Positions 16,812 to 25,873 of a DNA stretch of 64,000 nucleotides are shown here, piece after piece; the stretch's first letter is position 1, and each line of letters opens with the position of its first letter. Position numbers and translations under genes: made by a program. Source of the DNA: Limnobaculum parvum (GTDB taxonomy: Bacteria > Pseudomonadota > Gammaproteobacteria > Enterobacterales > Enterobacteriaceae); contig NZ_CP029185.2 of the NCBI RefSeq assembly GCF_003096015.2, positions 2,266,001-2,330,000 of the forward strand. The letters run 5' to 3'. Below the pieces are notes generated by a model. The model saw only the letters and a program-made list of their open reading frames with translations. It did not search any database and was not told the DNA's origin.

Positions 16812-16888
16812 GCTCCCATAGCTCAGCTGGATAGAGCAACGGCCTTCTAAGCCGTAGGTCGCAGGTTCGAATCCTGCTGGGGGCGCCA
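16812..16888 (+). tRNA. argU: tRNA-Arg (anticodon UCU)
   Basis: 77 bases with encoded CCA. Acceptor arm GCTCCCA/TGGGGGC (one T-G pair), D-arm AGCTCAGCTGGATAGAGC, anticodon stem CGGCC/AGCCG around CTTCTAA (anticodon TCT), and T-arm GCAGGTTCGAATCCTGC. It reads AGA codons (and AGG less well) and matches E. coli argU closely. In E. coli this gene is a phage integration target, but no integrase is next to it here. Confidence 0.95.
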
Positions 16889-17075
16889 CTTCAAGTTATT
16901 TCAAGCGGTTCTTGTTGAATCATCCTCTACAGTTGGTTTTATGCTTTGAACCAATGAAATCAATTCGCTGTCAGACTCCGTCCTGTATAACAATAAAAAA
17001 TTAGTGTCGTACATCATTCGCGCCAGCTATGTATATCTTTATGGTGGGTACTGGTGACAAGTGGCTGAATTAACA

Positions 17076-17099
17076 TCGCCCCCGCCAAAGCGGGAGCGA
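17076..17099. terminator. GC-rich hairpin after yicI
   Basis: TCGCCCCCGC / GCGGGAGCGA with one C-A mismatch and loop CAAA, seven bases beyond the yicI stop. T-run weak on the minus strand. Confidence 0.5.
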
Positions 17100-17105
17100 C
17101 CATAA

Positions 17106-19421
17106 TTACAGGCTAATCGTCAATGTGGCGGCCTCAGGTAAGATAATGCATCCTTGCTTATGGTCCTTCAGGCTTCCTCCAACAACGTTAATCGGCTGTT
17201 GAATATTACGCAGGCACAGGCTCCAGTTACGGGCATGACCTTCATGGCTCACATACAGTTGATTACCTTCACGACGAACCGTTAACGTAAACTGAATATC
17301 TCCGGTAGCTGAAGGCACCATTGCCTGAGCCGATGCTCCATCTTCCAGAGCAAACAGATGGAAACAGCTTCCATCGGTATAATCATAATCAGGACGTTGA
17401 TCATTATTACCCAACGCGATTAAGCTATTCGCACGTACATACAGCGGAAGACTAAGGAAATCGTGACGCTCACGATGCCAACCCCCGTCAATTTCCCGAT
17501 TATTGTACAAATGCGTCCAGCGGCCTGGCGGTAGGTAAAACTGCACATCGCCATGTTCGCTGAATACTGGGGCAACCATCAGCGCATCTCCCAGCATATA
17601 CTGACGATCAAGATAGTCACATCCAGGATCTTCAGGGAACTCCAACATCATCGCTCGCATAACCGGCGTCCCCTGATGCGTAGCTTGCACAGAAGCGGCA
17701 TACAAATATGGCATCAGTTGACATTTCCAACCGGTAAAGAAACGAACCACATCACAGGCTTCATCGTCATATGCCCATGGCACTCGGTAAGATTTACTGC
17801 CGTGTAGGCGGCTATGGCTCGATAGAAGACCAAATGCACACCAGCGCTTATAAATATGAGCCGGAGCCGTATTTTCGAATCCACCGATGTCATGGCTCCA
17901 GAAGCCAAAACCGGACAATCCTAATGACAATCCACCTCGTAGGCTTTCAGCCATAGATTCATAAGTAGCGTAGCAATCGCCCCCCCAGTGAACAGGAAAT
18001 TGTTGGGCGCCAACCGAAGCAGAACGGGCAAACAGGACAGCCTGATCTTCACCTAACATTTCTTTCAAAACGTCCCATACCAACTGGTTATAGATAAAAG
18101 CATAGTGGTTATGCATTTTTTGTGGACAAGAACCGTCGTGCCACTGGACATCAGTTGGGATACGTTCGCCAAAATCCGTTTTAAAGCAATCTACTCCCAT
18201 CTCAATCAAACGGCGCAAATGCCCAGCGTACCAGTCACAAGCCTCAGGGTTGGTAAAATCAACAATCCCCTGTCCTGGTTGCCATTTATCCCACTGCCAT
18301 ACATCTCCGTTTGGACGTTTAAGCAAGTAACCTCGTTCCATCGCTTCACGGAACAATGGGGACTTTTGCCCGATATAAGAGTTTATCCAGACACATATTT
18401 TTAAGCCCCGCGCTTTCAGGCGTTTTAACATGCCAACAGGATCGGGAAAAGTCTCGGGATCCCATTCAAAATCACACCACTGAAACGCTTTCATCCAGAA
18501 GCAGTCAAAGTGGAACACATGCAACGGCAGTTGGCGCTCCGCCATACCATCAATAAAACGATTCACCGTTTCTTCATCATAATTTGTCGTAAATGACGTT
18601 GTCAGCCATAAACCAAATGACCATGCCGGGGGCAATGCGGGTCTACCCGTTAAGCATGTATAGCGGTCCAGTACCTGCTTGGGCGTCGGGCCATCAAAAA
18701 CCAGATACTCCAAATGTTCACCTTCAACGCTGAACTGTACTTTGGACACTTTTTCCGAGCCAACTTCGAACGATACACATTCAGGATGATTAACCAATAC
18801 ACCGTATCCCCGGTTAGTGAGATAGAACGGAATATTCTTGTAAGCTTGCTCGGTACTGGTACCACCATCACGGTTCCAAGTCTCAATGATCTGCCCATTT
18901 TTTACGAAGGCGGTAAACCGTTCACCTAGCCCATAAACGGTTTCACCAACACTGAGATCGAGACGTTCATAAAGGTAAGTTTTCCCATCATTAGCGCTTT
19001 GGATATAACCATTAGATTTAGCCACGCTGCCGGTAATACGTTCGCCATTGCGCAAGAAGTCTAATGACCACTCATTACCTTTAGTAACACGCACGCTCAA
19101 ATTGCCACTGTATAACGCAGCAAACTGTGGATTATCATCAAACTGAACTGTATGGGTATCCCGTGGCATGAGTGGATAGTCTGGCCCTCTGGCAACCCGA
19201 CCGGAAAAGTGTTCAATACGTACACCAATCACGCCCTCCAATGGAGAGAAAAAGCGCAGGGTAAACAGCGGGCTATCAACTTGTGCCCCACGAGTGCTGG
19301 CGTCGCGAGGCGCGGCATAAATCACCATTTCACGGTTGTGCTGTTCTACTTCAAACACGTATAACGGATGGAGTAAACTTAACCCCTCCTTAATCAGCCA
19401 GTTACCATCACTAATTTTCAT
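17106..19421 (-). CDS. yicI: Alpha-xylosidase YicI (GH31)
   Basis: 771 residues (E. coli YicI 772). The GH31 nucleophile region DCFKTDFGERIP (Asp near residue 415) and the acid/base region HWGGDCYATYESMAESLRGG are intact, followed by GFWSHDIGGFE. It removes alpha-1,6-linked xylose from isoprimeverose-type substrates in the cytoplasm. It overlaps the 3' end of yicJ by 11 bases, so transport and hydrolysis are one operon, as in E. coli. Confidence 0.95.
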   Translation of the reverse strand: MKISDGNWLIKEGLSLLHPLYVFEVEQHNREMVIYAAPRDASTRGAQVDSPLFTLRFFSPLEGVIGVRIEHFSGRVARGPDYPLMPRDTHTVQFDDNPQFAALYSGNLSVRVTKGNEWSLDFLRNGERITGSVAKSNGYIQSANDGKTYLYERLDLSVGETVYGLGERFTAFVKNGQIIETWNRDGGTSTEQAYKNIPFYLTNRGYGVLVNHPECVSFEVGSEKVSKVQFSVEGEHLEYLVFDGPTPKQVLDRYTCLTGRPALPPAWSFGLWLTTSFTTNYDEETVNRFIDGMAERQLPLHVFHFDCFWMKAFQWCDFEWDPETFPDPVGMLKRLKARGLKICVWINSYIGQKSPLFREAMERGYLLKRPNGDVWQWDKWQPGQGIVDFTNPEACDWYAGHLRRLIEMGVDCFKTDFGERIPTDVQWHDGSCPQKMHNHYAFIYNQLVWDVLKEMLGEDQAVLFARSASVGAQQFPVHWGGDCYATYESMAESLRGGLSLGLSGFGFWSHDIGGFENTAPAHIYKRWCAFGLLSSHSRLHGSKSYRVPWAYDDEACDVVRFFTGWKCQLMPYLYAASVQATHQGTPVMRAMMLEFPEDPGCDYLDRQYMLGDALMVAPVFSEHGDVQFYLPPGRWTHLYNNREIDGGWHRERHDFLSLPLYVRANSLIALGNNDQRPDYDYTDGSCFHLFALEDGASAQAMVPSATGDIQFTLTVRREGNQLYVSHEGHARNWSLCLRNIQQPINVVGGSLKDHKQGCIILPEAATLTISL

Positions 19422-20832
19422 GGCTTAAGCCCTCCGATGACTTAATAGATTGGTTGGTTGACGATTTGATAAACTCTTGCTCATTACGTTTTGCCCCGGC
19501 AGATAACTCAGCCAAGATACGATTAATAAACGGTGTATTGAGGGTATAAAGGCGAGCGGCAATCAACGCACTGAGCAGATAACAAAGCCCTGGAATCAAA
19601 GTAAATAGCGCCACAATAACGGACAAAGTGCCATCGTTTTGAGTTGCTGCTCCGGATTCATAACCTGCACCAGCCAACATCCAGCCAATCATTGCTCCGG
19701 ATAATGCCAAGCCTAGCTTGAGTACAAATAGTGTTCCTGCAAAACTGATCCCCGTCAGGCGTTTACCATCTTTCCATTCACCGTAGTCGACAGTATCAGA
19801 CATCATGACCCACTGAATGGGCGTCACTAACTGATGCAGAACCCCAATGACAAAGATAAAGATAAACATGGTGATATTGGCACCAACAGGTACCCAGAAC
19901 ATGGCAATGCTCAATACGGAAAGCACAGCATTGGTCCACCAGAATATACTGACTTTACATTTCCAATCAGTCAGTGGCTTAGCGGCAGCACTACCCAACA
20001 GATTACCGACGGAATAGGTAACCAAAAATAGAGTGAATACCGCGGGATTTCCCAGAATGTAGGTTACGTAGTACATCATGGCTCCGCCACGCACAGCGAC
20101 CGCTAAAATATTGAGAATGGTCAGTAGACCGACGATTCGCCACTGGTCGTTACGTACAATATCCCGTAAATCCTCACGTACACTTCCCTGAGTAGCACCA
20201 TCGTCGCTGATACGCTCCTTGGTGGTGGCAAAACAGATGGCCAGCATCACTACTGCCACGACCGCTAGTACAGCAATTCCCCCCTGAAACCCAACGACTT
20301 TATTTCCCTGACCAATCAGCTCCACCAACGGCATCATCAATACCGTACTGAGCATTCCACCCGCAGTAGCAAGTACAAAACGATAAGATTGCAGCGAGAT
20401 GCGCTGTGTAGGGTTGGCTGTAATGACGCCGCCCAGTGCACAATAGGGAATATTGACCACGGTATACATCAAGGTTAACAGCGTATAAGTTACTGCGGCA
20501 TAAACCATTTTACCGGTCATACTTAGCTCCGGTGAACTGTAGGCAAATACGCAAACAATACCAAAAGGAACCGCGCCAAATAGCACATAGGGTCGAAATT
20601 TACCCCAGCGGGTGCGAGTTCTGTCCGCTAACAGCCCCATACAGGGGTCAGATATCGCATCTAACGCACGCGCCAGCAAAAACATAGTACCGACAAAGCC
20701 GGCCGGAATACCAAATATGTCGGTATAGAAAAACATCATATACAGCATGACATTATCAAATACGATATGACTGGCTGCATCTCCCAATCCATAACCAATT
20801 TTTTCTCGCTTAGACAGAATCTGGTTGTGCAT
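19411..20832 (-). CDS. yicJ: GPH-family sugar:cation symporter YicJ
   Basis: 473 residues, twelve membrane segments, glycoside-pentoside-hexuronide symporter family (MelB/XylP-like). The early LGDAASHIVFDNVMLYM and DPCMGLLADRTRTRWGKFRP segments are typical. It probably imports the alpha-xyloside that YicI cleaves. First gene of the yicJI operon; a CRP half-site-like TGTGATCGCG lies about 100 bp upstream at 20936, but the other half is missing, so catabolite control is only possible. Confidence 0.92.
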   Translation of the reverse strand: MHNQILSKREKIGYGLGDAASHIVFDNVMLYMMFFYTDIFGIPAGFVGTMFLLARALDAISDPCMGLLADRTRTRWGKFRPYVLFGAVPFGIVCVFAYSSPELSMTGKMVYAAVTYTLLTLMYTVVNIPYCALGGVITANPTQRISLQSYRFVLATAGGMLSTVLMMPLVELIGQGNKVVGFQGGIAVLAVVAVVMLAICFATTKERISDDGATQGSVREDLRDIVRNDQWRIVGLLTILNILAVAVRGGAMMYYVTYILGNPAVFTLFLVTYSVGNLLGSAAAKPLTDWKCKVSIFWWTNAVLSVLSIAMFWVPVGANITMFIFIFVIGVLHQLVTPIQWVMMSDTVDYGEWKDGKRLTGISFAGTLFVLKLGLALSGAMIGWMLAGAGYESGAATQNDGTLSVIVALFTLIPGLCYLLSALIAARLYTLNTPFINRILAELSAGAKRNEQEFIKSSTNQSIKSSEGLSHEN

Positions 20833-21408
20833 AAATGTTCCCTGAACTGTTAAGAATAAACTTCATCACTGTAGTGACTATTGTTAATGCTAACTATTGT
20901 GTTTTTTGATTATGAATTTATGTTTTATGATTAATGTGATCGCGAAGGGGTTTATATAAAAATCTTTAAAATTAATGAGATAGTCGTATTGAAAATATAT
21001 CTAAAGTACAACGCATCTATACCTAAATCGGTGCCTTTTATTTCATTCTTTTCTGTTTTAAGCAAAAAGCTATCCTAACAATGACTATTTCTGGCACGGC
21101 TTTACTATTTAAGAATTGGTTAAGATTTTAATGCTATTTTTCGCTTCGAAATAAAACGATAAGGAGTGAAAATTAGGTATGGAAAAGATCAAATCAGCAG
21201 CTTCTTTTATAACTTTCTGCACTATCTTCTATATGGCAGCCATCTGGATAGGATGGGTCAGATGACATTATCTGCATTAAAGTGGTTCTCCGTCTTTTAA
21301 CATCTACAACCGCCCCACTTTTCTAATTAATCTCAACTTCTCCCTGACAGAAGGCTTCGCTTCTGACAGAATATGACACCCGTTGTTAAAGAATGGATCT
21401 ATTCTCAG
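20833..21408. other. Divergent intergenic region of yicJ and folD
   Basis: 576 bp, AT-rich on the yicJ side. Holds promoters for both directions and one possible 28-codon membrane-peptide ORF listed separately. No RNA gene or repeat recognised. Confidence 0.4.
21179..21265 (+). CDS. Possible 28-residue single-span membrane peptide
   Basis: MEKIKSAASF, then a hydrophobic stretch TFCTIFYMAAIWIGW and stop. AAGGAG lies about 15 bases before the ATG, slightly far, with a second weak TTAGG closer. The charge layout (Lys before, Arg after) fits a bitopic small membrane protein. It may equally be a remnant or chance; no homologue recalled. Confidence 0.25.
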   Translation: MEKIKSAASFITFCTIFYMAAIWIGWVR

Positions 21409-22269
21409 ATGTCAGCAAAGATTATTGATGGTAAGGCCATAGCTCAACAGCTAAGAACTGAAATTGCCCTAAGTGTTCAACAACGCCTTCAGGCAGGCAA
21501 ACGCGTTCCTGGTTTGGCTGTTATTTTGGTTGGTGAAAACCCCGCATCTCAGATTTATGTCAATAGCAAACGCCGCGCCTGTGAAGAAGTTGGCTTTTTG
21601 TCTCGTTCATTCAATCTGGATATGACCTGCACTGAGAATGAGCTGCTTGAACTCATTGGCTCCTTGAATAACGATCCGCTGATTGATGGCATTTTGGTTC
21701 AATTACCGCTTCCGCAAGGCTTTGATAACATCAAGGTTCTGGAACGTATCTCTCCAGAAAAAGATGTTGATGGCTTCCATCCTTATAATATCGGTCGTTT
21801 GTGTCAGCGCACGCCAAAACTTCGCCCTTGTACTCCTCGCGGTATTATTACCATGCTACAACGCTGTGAGATCAACACTTACGGCTTAGATGCTCTGGTT
21901 ATCGGTGCCTCTAATATTGTTGGTCGACCAATGGGGCTGGAATTACTGCTGGCTGGCTGCACGACGACCATTACCCATCGATTTACAACCAACATGGAAA
22001 AGAAAGTCAGAGAAGCTGACTTGATTGTTGCCGCCGTTGGTCGTCCCGGCTTTGTGCGCGGAGAATGGATTAAACCCGGTGCTATCGTTATCGACGTGGG
22101 TATTAACCGGTTAGAAAGCGGAAAAGTGGTCGGCGATGTGGAATATGATGCCGCTGCCGAACGTGCCGGTTGGATAACCCCGGTTCCCGGTGGTGTTGGC
22201 CCAATGACGGTAGCCACGCTGATGCAGAATACCTTACAAGCCTGCGAACTTTATCACGATCCGATGTGA
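21409..22269 (+). CDS. folD: Methylenetetrahydrofolate dehydrogenase/cyclohydrolase FolD
   Basis: 286 residues (E. coli 288). Begins MSAKIIDGKAIAQQLR as in E. coli (MAAKIIDGK); this decides the start at 21409 rather than the in-frame ATG at 21373. Catalytic Lys in YVNSKRRACEE, QLPLPQGF, the NADP site GASNIVGRPMG and PGGVGPMTVATL are intact. It interconverts 5,10-methylene-, methenyl- and 10-formyl-THF in the cytoplasm. Convergent with cysS. Confidence 0.97.
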   Translation: MSAKIIDGKAIAQQLRTEIALSVQQRLQAGKRVPGLAVILVGENPASQIYVNSKRRACEEVGFLSRSFNLDMTCTENELLELIGSLNNDPLIDGILVQLPLPQGFDNIKVLERISPEKDVDGFHPYNIGRLCQRTPKLRPCTPRGIITMLQRCEINTYGLDALVIGASNIVGRPMGLELLLAGCTTTITHRFTTNMEKKVREADLIVAAVGRPGFVRGEWIKPGAIVIDVGINRLESGKVVGDVEYDAAAERAGWITPVPGGVGPMTVATLMQNTLQACELYHDPM

Positions 22270-22278
22270 TACTGACAG

Positions 22279-22312
22279 ATGTAAAAAAGCGCCTTTAGGC
22301 GCTTTTTTACAT
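22279..22312. terminator. Bidirectional terminator between folD and cysS
   Basis: Perfect dyad GATGTAAAAAAGCGCC / GGCGCTTTTTTACATC with loop TTTA; six A and six T residues flank the GC stem, so it works on both strands. Confidence 0.9.
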
Positions 22313-22324
22313 CTAAAGAAACAA

Positions 22325-23713
22325 CTACTTACGACGCCAAACGGTACCCTGAGAGCCATCCTCCAGAATGATCCCCATCTCGGTTAAGCGATTACGTGCC
22401 ACATCCGCCATTGCCCAATCTTTGGTCTGACGGGCGTCATTACGCTGTTTAATCAAAGCTTCAATCTCGGCAACTTCGCTGTCATCCGCATTTTGGCCTG
22501 CACCCTGTAAGAAAGATTCCGGAGACTGTTCTAGCAACCCTAATACGCCAGAAAGACGACGCAGCTCCGCAGCCAGTTGATTAGCCGCAACCATATCTTC
22601 AGCTTTCAGACGGTTAATTTCACGCGCCATATCAAACAGCACGGAATAGGCTTCGGGGGTATTAAAATCATCATCCATCGCTTCACGAAACCGTGCTTCG
22701 AACTCAGTATTACCCTGAGCTTCTAACGCATCATCAGTGCCTCGCAGCGCGGTATACAGGCGTTCAAGCGCCGTTCTTGCCTGCTTAAGATTCTCTTCAC
22801 TGTAATTCAATTGGCTACGGTAGTGACCGGACATCAGAAAATAACGCACCGTTTCGGCATCGTAATGTTTCAGCACATCACGGATAGTGAAAAAATTATC
22901 TAACGACTTAGACATTTTTTCACGATCAACCATCACCATACCGGAATGCATCCAGTAATTAACGTAAGGGCCATCGTGGGCACAGGTCGACTGAGCAATT
23001 TCATTTTCATGATGTGGGAACATCAGGTCAGAACCACCGCCGTGAATATCAAAGTGTTCACCTAACTGTTTGCAGTTCATGGCGGAACACTCAATATGCC
23101 AACCTGGACGCCCATCCCCCCACGGTGATGCCCAGCTTGGTTCACCCGGTTTAGACATTTTCCACAGCACGAAATCCATTGGATTACGTTTTACATCAGC
23201 GATTTCAACTCTGGCACCAGCCTGAAGCTGCTCTAAATCTTGGCGGGATAACAAGCCATAATCAGGATCGGTATCTACCGCAAACATGACATCACCGTTA
23301 TCTGCCACATAGGCGTGGTTACGCTGCAACAACAGTTCGACCAGCTCAATAATCTCCGCGATATGGTGGGTCGCTCTTGGCTCTAAATCAGGGCGGGCGA
23401 TGTTCAACGCATCAAAGTCCGCATGCATTTCTGTCAGCATTCTGGCGGTTAGCTGCTCGCAGCTCTCTTTATTTTCGGTAGCTCGACGAATAATTTTATC
23501 GTCAACATCCGTCACGTTTCTGACATAAGTCAGCTTATAACCCAGAAAACGCAGATAGCGAGACACAACATCAAAGGCAACAAAAGTACGTCCATGCCCG
23601 ATATGACACAGGTCATAAATGGTTACCCCGCATACATACATGCCGACTTTATCCGCATGAATGGGTTTAAATTCTTCTTTTTGTCTGCTCAGGGTATTAA
23701 AAATCTTTAGCAT
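22325..23713 (-). CDS. cysS: Cysteinyl-tRNA synthetase
   Basis: 462 residues (E. coli 461). Class I signature HIGHGRT and KMSKS loop (REKMSKSLDN) are intact; zinc ligands are visible in MYVCGVTIYD, WHIECSAM and the FPHHENE region. It charges tRNA-Cys. Separated from folD by a shared terminator. In E. coli cysS and ppiB are divergent neighbours; here about 5.7 kb of accessory genes lie between them. Confidence 0.97.
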   Translation of the reverse strand: MLKIFNTLSRQKEEFKPIHADKVGMYVCGVTIYDLCHIGHGRTFVAFDVVSRYLRFLGYKLTYVRNVTDVDDKIIRRATENKESCEQLTARMLTEMHADFDALNIARPDLEPRATHHIAEIIELVELLLQRNHAYVADNGDVMFAVDTDPDYGLLSRQDLEQLQAGARVEIADVKRNPMDFVLWKMSKPGEPSWASPWGDGRPGWHIECSAMNCKQLGEHFDIHGGGSDLMFPHHENEIAQSTCAHDGPYVNYWMHSGMVMVDREKMSKSLDNFFTIRDVLKHYDAETVRYFLMSGHYRSQLNYSEENLKQARTALERLYTALRGTDDALEAQGNTEFEARFREAMDDDFNTPEAYSVLFDMAREINRLKAEDMVAANQLAAELRRLSGVLGLLEQSPESFLQGAGQNADDSEVAEIEALIKQRNDARQTKDWAMADVARNRLTEMGIILEDGSQGTVWRRK

Positions 23714-23882
23714 TGGAAGCCTGTTACCGTTTGATTAATTGATAGGGAAGATATATTGAAACCTGATTATCAGGGCATTGCAAGAGGAACCCCATGATTC
23801 ATGAGGTATATATCACTATGAGGGGTTGCAGCAGAGGATAATCTCCCCCACTGCGGACAAATTTTAAGCCATCAAAGAAGAT

Positions 23883-24326
23883 CTATTTTACTGCAATGCC
23901 TTCAATTTCAATTGAAGCACCCAGTGGGATTTTCCCTACCTGCAAGGCCGTTCTCGCTGGAGGAGCGCCTTTAAAAGCCTTGGCGTAAATCTTATTCATA
24001 CTGGCGTAATCATCAATATTATTAAGATAGATATTAACCTTCACCAGTTTATCCAAAGATGAACCGCCCGCTTCCAATACGGTACGCAAATTAGTCATCG
24101 CCTGCTCCGTTTGCGCTTCAATACCTTCAACCATTTTTCCAGTTGCAGGATCGATAGGCAATTGGCCGGAAGTAAAAACAAACCCGTTAGCTTCAATAGC
24201 CGGAGAAAAAAGCGCCGAGGGTTTAACACCTTCCGGCATGACTACATTACGCTCAGCAGACTGAACACTACCAGCAGACAATAACATCGCCGCCATAACA
24301 ACAGATAGACACGTTTTATTCAGCAT
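23883..24326 (-). CDS. Exported RidA/YjgF-family protein
   Basis: 147 residues: a signal peptide (1-23, SVQSA) before a full RidA-fold domain. The RidA active-site Arg is in PPARTALQVG, and the conserved Glu in ASIEIEGIAVK. Cytosolic RidA deaminates reactive enamines; a periplasmic version suggests a different substrate. It lies 109 bp after dmsC on the same strand and may belong to that block. Substrate unknown. Confidence 0.85.
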   Translation of the reverse strand: MLNKTCLSVVMAAMLLSAGSVQSAERNVVMPEGVKPSALFSPAIEANGFVFTSGQLPIDPATGKMVEGIEAQTEQAMTNLRTVLEAGGSSLDKLVKVNIYLNNIDDYASMNKIYAKAFKGAPPARTALQVGKIPLGASIEIEGIAVK

Positions 24327-24434
24327 TAAAATATCCTTATCGATTATTTTACATCACCAACTAATGGGTCATTTCTCAATCGAACCATCAAGCAAGCTGC
24401 CTGAACATTGTCAGGCAGCTACCGTTGATACGAC

Positions 24435-25304
24435 TCAGAACCAAGGGGATTGGCTCATTACGCCGCTATAGAACAGCATCCGTCCACAAACGGCTGCAGA
24501 GAGTATTACCAGCATCAAGACTGTGGCACCAACCATCGAAATAGATGATTGCTTATACAGGTAAGTAGCAACGCAGGTTCCGGTGATTAATCCACCAAAG
24601 ATTAACCAACCCATCAGGCCAGAGCCTAATACTGCGATGGCGCTACGGACCATTTGGCCTTGGCCATTCACGCCGTGGCTATACCACAACACCACCCAGA
24701 ACATGAGTAACACGCCCAGCAGAATACCCGTCAACAACAGCCCAGGGATCTTCCCTTGCGGTGCATGTTGACGATACTGATAAACCGCCACCATCAGGCT
24801 GATGGTGACAAACCCCAATAATATAGCCGTGGCAATAAAATTGAGATGGGTTATCAGCGTGTGCCACATTGGATGGCTGGCCATTTGATAATAGACCTGT
24901 GCCGAAACCAATATCGCGGCAATACCCGCCAGAGAAGCCACAAAACTGACACTTTTCACCAATGCACGATTGCGGTTAAAACGAAATACCACAGCGGCCC
25001 AGATGAATACCACACCATTCAATAAGAAGAAGGCAACCACTTCACGGCTTAGCCAAGAGTGTCCTAGGCCTAAAATGGCACGATAAGCGCCTAACGGCGA
25101 CCCCAAGTGTAACAGTGACAGAAACGAGCCAACAATATTGATAGCTAAAATAGCCAGTGCCATATAGCGCAACCGGTTAAAACGCGTCTCTTCATTCAAC
25201 CATATCGGTTGAACCGTCATTAATGCCGTCATAGCAATAATGGAGCCAACGGCCCACTGACACAGTACGGTGAAAAAGACTAAAGGAAGTTCATATTCAG
25301 ACAT
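24435..25304 (-). CDS. DmsC-type membrane anchor of molybdoenzyme
   Basis: 289 residues, eight predicted helices, DmsC (NrfD-like) menaquinol-oxidising anchor. Motifs such as HLGSPLGAYRAI and LGHSWLSREV match DmsC. It follows the iron-sulfur subunit by 12 bp. It should take electrons from menaquinol and pass them to the FeS subunit on the periplasmic side. Confidence 0.87.
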   Translation of the reverse strand: MSEYELPLVFFTVLCQWAVGSIIAMTALMTVQPIWLNEETRFNRLRYMALAILAINIVGSFLSLLHLGSPLGAYRAILGLGHSWLSREVVAFFLLNGVVFIWAAVVFRFNRNRALVKSVSFVASLAGIAAILVSAQVYYQMASHPMWHTLITHLNFIATAILLGFVTISLMVAVYQYRQHAPQGKIPGLLLTGILLGVLLMFWVVLWYSHGVNGQGQMVRSAIAVLGSGLMGWLIFGGLITGTCVATYLYKQSSISMVGATVLMLVILSAAVCGRMLFYSGVMSQSPWF

Positions 25305-25316
25305 GATGGTATCTCC

Positions 25317-25871
25317 TTATTCCTTATCACCGGCAGGGATGATCACAATATTTGGATGACTGATATTGTGATCCGGCAGTTTGTAGTGCGTTTCAATGCG
25401 TGATAAATCAGCACTGTAACGCTTACGAAGCTCATCAATATCACCAAACTGCAATACCCCAGCCGGGCAAGACTCTACGCAACGAGGCTTCAGCCCTTCA
25501 TCCAAACGTTCGGCACACAGGTTGCATTTACTGGTTTTCCCTTCCACCGGGTCAAATACCGGTGCGTTATATGGACAAGCCATAATACACATCCGGCAAC
25601 CGATACATTTGTCGTGATCCTGAACCACAATACCATCAGGCCGTTTGCTGTAAGTATCCGCCGGGCACACCTTCATACATTGAGGGTCATCACAGTGGTT
25701 ACAGGACATGCTGATAAATGCCATGCCGTTAGGATCGTCAAAAGTAAACTCCCTGACGCGGCGCCATAAGACACCCGTCGGCGTTGCATTTTCTGACTTA
25801 CAGGCCATTGAGCATGTTTTACAGCCATAACAGCCGCGCATATCAACTAAAAATCCATATTGTCTAACCAT
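25317..25871 (-). CDS. DmsB-type four-cluster ferredoxin subunit
   Basis: 184 residues with four Cys groups: CYGCKTCSMAC, CNHCDDPQC, CIGCRMCIMAC and CNLC, with matching partners MKVCP and ESCP. This is the DmsB/NrfC pattern of four [4Fe-4S] clusters. It has no signal peptide and would be exported with the Tat-bearing catalytic subunit. The last gene overlap is tight (2 bp from the catalytic gene). Confidence 0.9.
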   Translation of the reverse strand: MVRQYGFLVDMRGCYGCKTCSMACKSENATPTGVLWRRVREFTFDDPNGMAFISMSCNHCDDPQCMKVCPADTYSKRPDGIVVQDHDKCIGCRMCIMACPYNAPVFDPVEGKTSKCNLCAERLDEGLKPRCVESCPAGVLQFGDIDELRKRYSADLSRIETHYKLPDHNISHPNIVIIPAGDKE

Positions 25872-25873
25872 GA

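Noticed and set aside
16812..16888. tRNA-Arg as attachment site of a genomic island
   Set aside because: No integrase, no direct repeat of the tRNA 3' end found nearby; flanking genes are ordinary.
16599..16889. 96-codon minus-strand frame beginning MAPPAGFEPATYGLEG
   Set aside because: It is the well-known antisense translation of a tRNA gene; it covers tRNA-Arg(UCU) exactly and has no independent support.
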